The translations under genes and the position numbers were made by a program. Below the pieces are notes generated by a model. It had not been told where the DNA came from. It saw only the letters and a program-made list of their open reading frames with translations, and did not search any database. A stretch of 5,044 nucleotides of DNA from Acidobacteriota bacterium (GTDB lineage Bacteria > Acidobacteriota > Terriglobia > Terriglobales > Acidobacteriaceae). The DNA lies in NCBI GenBank assembly GCA_021801945.1, contig JAKABE010000282.1, forward strand, positions 1 to 5,044, in the 5' to 3' direction. Below, piece by piece: positions 4,075 through 5,044 of the stretch. The stretch's first letter is position 1, and each line of letters starts with the position of its first letter.

Positions 4075-5044
4075 TCATTTCTCGTCGCGCTGCTCCTGGA
4101 GATATTCGATGTAGCCCAGAAGCGCGCCCCAGTGATAGAAGCGGTCGCTGTTGCGCACGTCGTCGCCGGCGCCCGTGATGGCGTTGTAGTTTTCGTGAAC
4201 GTGGCGCTTCGTGGTCCATTCCTTCAGGAACAGAGCGTAGGACTTCTCCGCGAACTGCTGCCGCACCTGGGGATCGTGGTAGTTGCAGAGACCCAGATAT
4301 ACCAGATAATTCATCGGGCCCCAGACTCGTCCTCGCCAATAGTCCTGGTCGTGGAACGCTGGATTGTCCCGCTCGATCGACGGAATCACCCACGGGCCCC
4401 AGAACTCTTTGGGGTTGAGCAGGTGCTTCTCAATCATGATCCGCGCCTGTTCGGGCGTGGCCGCCCGTGCCAGCAGGGGATAGAAGTTCGTCGGCGATAG
4501 CTGCGTGTTGAATTTCCCGGTGTACAAGTCCTTGTTCAGGAAGATGCCTGCTCGAGGATCCCACAGAGTAGCCAGCTTGGCGCGAAAGTGCTCCGCGCGC
4601 GTCTTTACCTCCTGTTCGACCGCCGGCTGATTCAGGATCTCAGCGATCTTGGCCAGCGCGTCGCAATCGGCGATGTAGAGACTTATCAGTCCAACGTCGG
4701 CGTACTCGAGCGTGTGAGTTTGCGGGTTATAGGCTGCCGCATCGTACATCGGGCTGTTATCCAATCCGGACTCCAGAATCGCGCCGGCCCGCGTTCCGCG
4801 CGTCGTGTCGTCCAGATTGCCCGGTGGATTTTCGCCATCGCTGCCCCAGGCCAGATAGCCGTCGATGACACGATGCGCCGCCCACCATCGATTCCATTTG
4901 AGCAGCGGTCCAAATGCCTCCTCCAGAAACCATCGGTCGTGAAACTTGCGGTAGAGGCCCAGCACCGTAATGGCCCCCACCGGCGGCTCCGAGCGGTCGA
5001 AGCTCTTCCATCCGCCGGCGCGGGCGTAATTGGGAACGAAGCCT
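4075..5044 (-). CDS. Glycoside hydrolase, GH63 / MGH1-like (alpha/alpha)6 barrel, C-terminal part
   Basis: The 322 C-terminal residues are visible. The frame stays open through 5044, so the start and N-terminal region lie outside the window. GTG 4980 is only an internal codon: in-frame residues before it (GFVPNYARAGGW, KSFDRSEPP) fit the family. Numbering from the right edge, ESGLDNSPMYD carries Asp95 (4759-4761), the expected general acid, and HENYNAITG carries Glu284 (4192-4194), the expected base. Between them are NFYPLLARAAT, FWGPWVIPSIERDNPAF and DYWRGRVWGPMNYLVYLGL, typical of clan GH-G inverting enzymes (GH63 glucosidases such as YgjK, mannosylglycerate hydrolase-like proteins, trehalases). 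The likely role is hydrolysis of an alpha-linked gluco- or manno-oligosaccharide. The exact substrate and secretion cannot be judged without the N-terminus. It converges on the thiolase and has no evident link to acyl-CoA oxidation. Confidence 0.85.
   Translation of the reverse strand, partial: GFVPNYARAGGWKSFDRSEPPVGAITVLGLYRKFHDRWFLEEAFGPLLKWNRWWAAHRVIDGYLAWGSDGENPPGNLDDTTRGTRAGAILESGLDNSPMYDAAAYNPQTHTLEYADVGLISLYIADCDALAKIAEILNQPAVEQEVKTRAEHFRAKLATLWDPRAGIFLNKDLYTGKFNTQLSPTNFYPLLARAATPEQARIMIEKHLLNPKEFWGPWVIPSIERDNPAFHDQDYWRGRVWGPMNYLVYLGLCNYHDPQVRQQFAEKSYALFLKEWTTKRHVHENYNAITGAGDDVRNSDRFYHWGALLGYIEYLQEQRDEK

Noticed and set aside
3901..4500. Plus-strand open frame of 199 codons across the convergent gap
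   Set aside because: Most of it is antisense to the conserved glycosidase region. It overlaps the thiolase end and has no family likeness.

Overview
The window looks like a GC-rich bacterial chromosome segment. Coding regions favour C- or G-ending codons, and genes start behind Shine-Dalgarno sequences. The gene style (an isobutyryl-CoA-dehydrogenase-like enzyme, an HSD10-like dehydrogenase, a thiolase and a clan GH-G glycosidase) would fit a soil bacterium such as an Acidobacteriota member of the Solibacter/Bryobacter type. That placement is an impression from composition and gene families, not something the sequence proves.

Layout. Positions 1-171 hold no convincing gene but carry a possible promoter and a structured leader for a 53-residue cysteine-rich protein at 172-333, a metallothionein-like metal-binding protein. 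Positions 334-604 are non-coding, with several inverted repeats and a perfect TTGACA box. Three same-strand genes for CoA-thioester oxidation follow: an acyl-CoA dehydrogenase closest to isobutyryl-CoA dehydrogenase (605-1771), a short-chain dehydrogenase of the HSD17B10/3-hydroxyacyl-CoA dehydrogenase type 2 kind (1845-2606), and a type II acetyl-CoA C-acyltransferase (2727-3914). After a 160-base convergent gap, the minus strand carries the C-terminal part of a GH63/MGH1-like glycoside hydrolase, which runs off the right edge.

How the genes work together. The acyl-CoA dehydrogenase, hydroxyacyl-CoA dehydrogenase and thiolase supply steps 1, 3 and 4 of a beta-oxidation spiral. Their closest recognisable relatives act in mitochondrial valine/isoleucine breakdown. 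The best reading is a branched-chain acyl-CoA (isoleucine or short branched fatty acid) module ending in acetyl-CoA plus propionyl-CoA or acetyl-CoA. The enoyl-CoA hydratase for step 2 is not in the window. The 73- and 120-base gaps each contain an extended -10-like element followed by a good ribosome binding site, so the three genes may be separately transcribed as well as, or instead of, forming one operon.

The most notable items are the short metallothionein gene with a potentially structured leader, the conflict at 551 between a TTG start and a TTGACA promoter box, and the dyad symmetries upstream of the acyl-CoA dehydrogenase and the thiolase. I saw no CRISPR array, transposon, tRNA or rRNA, and no strong evidence for a wholly new system.
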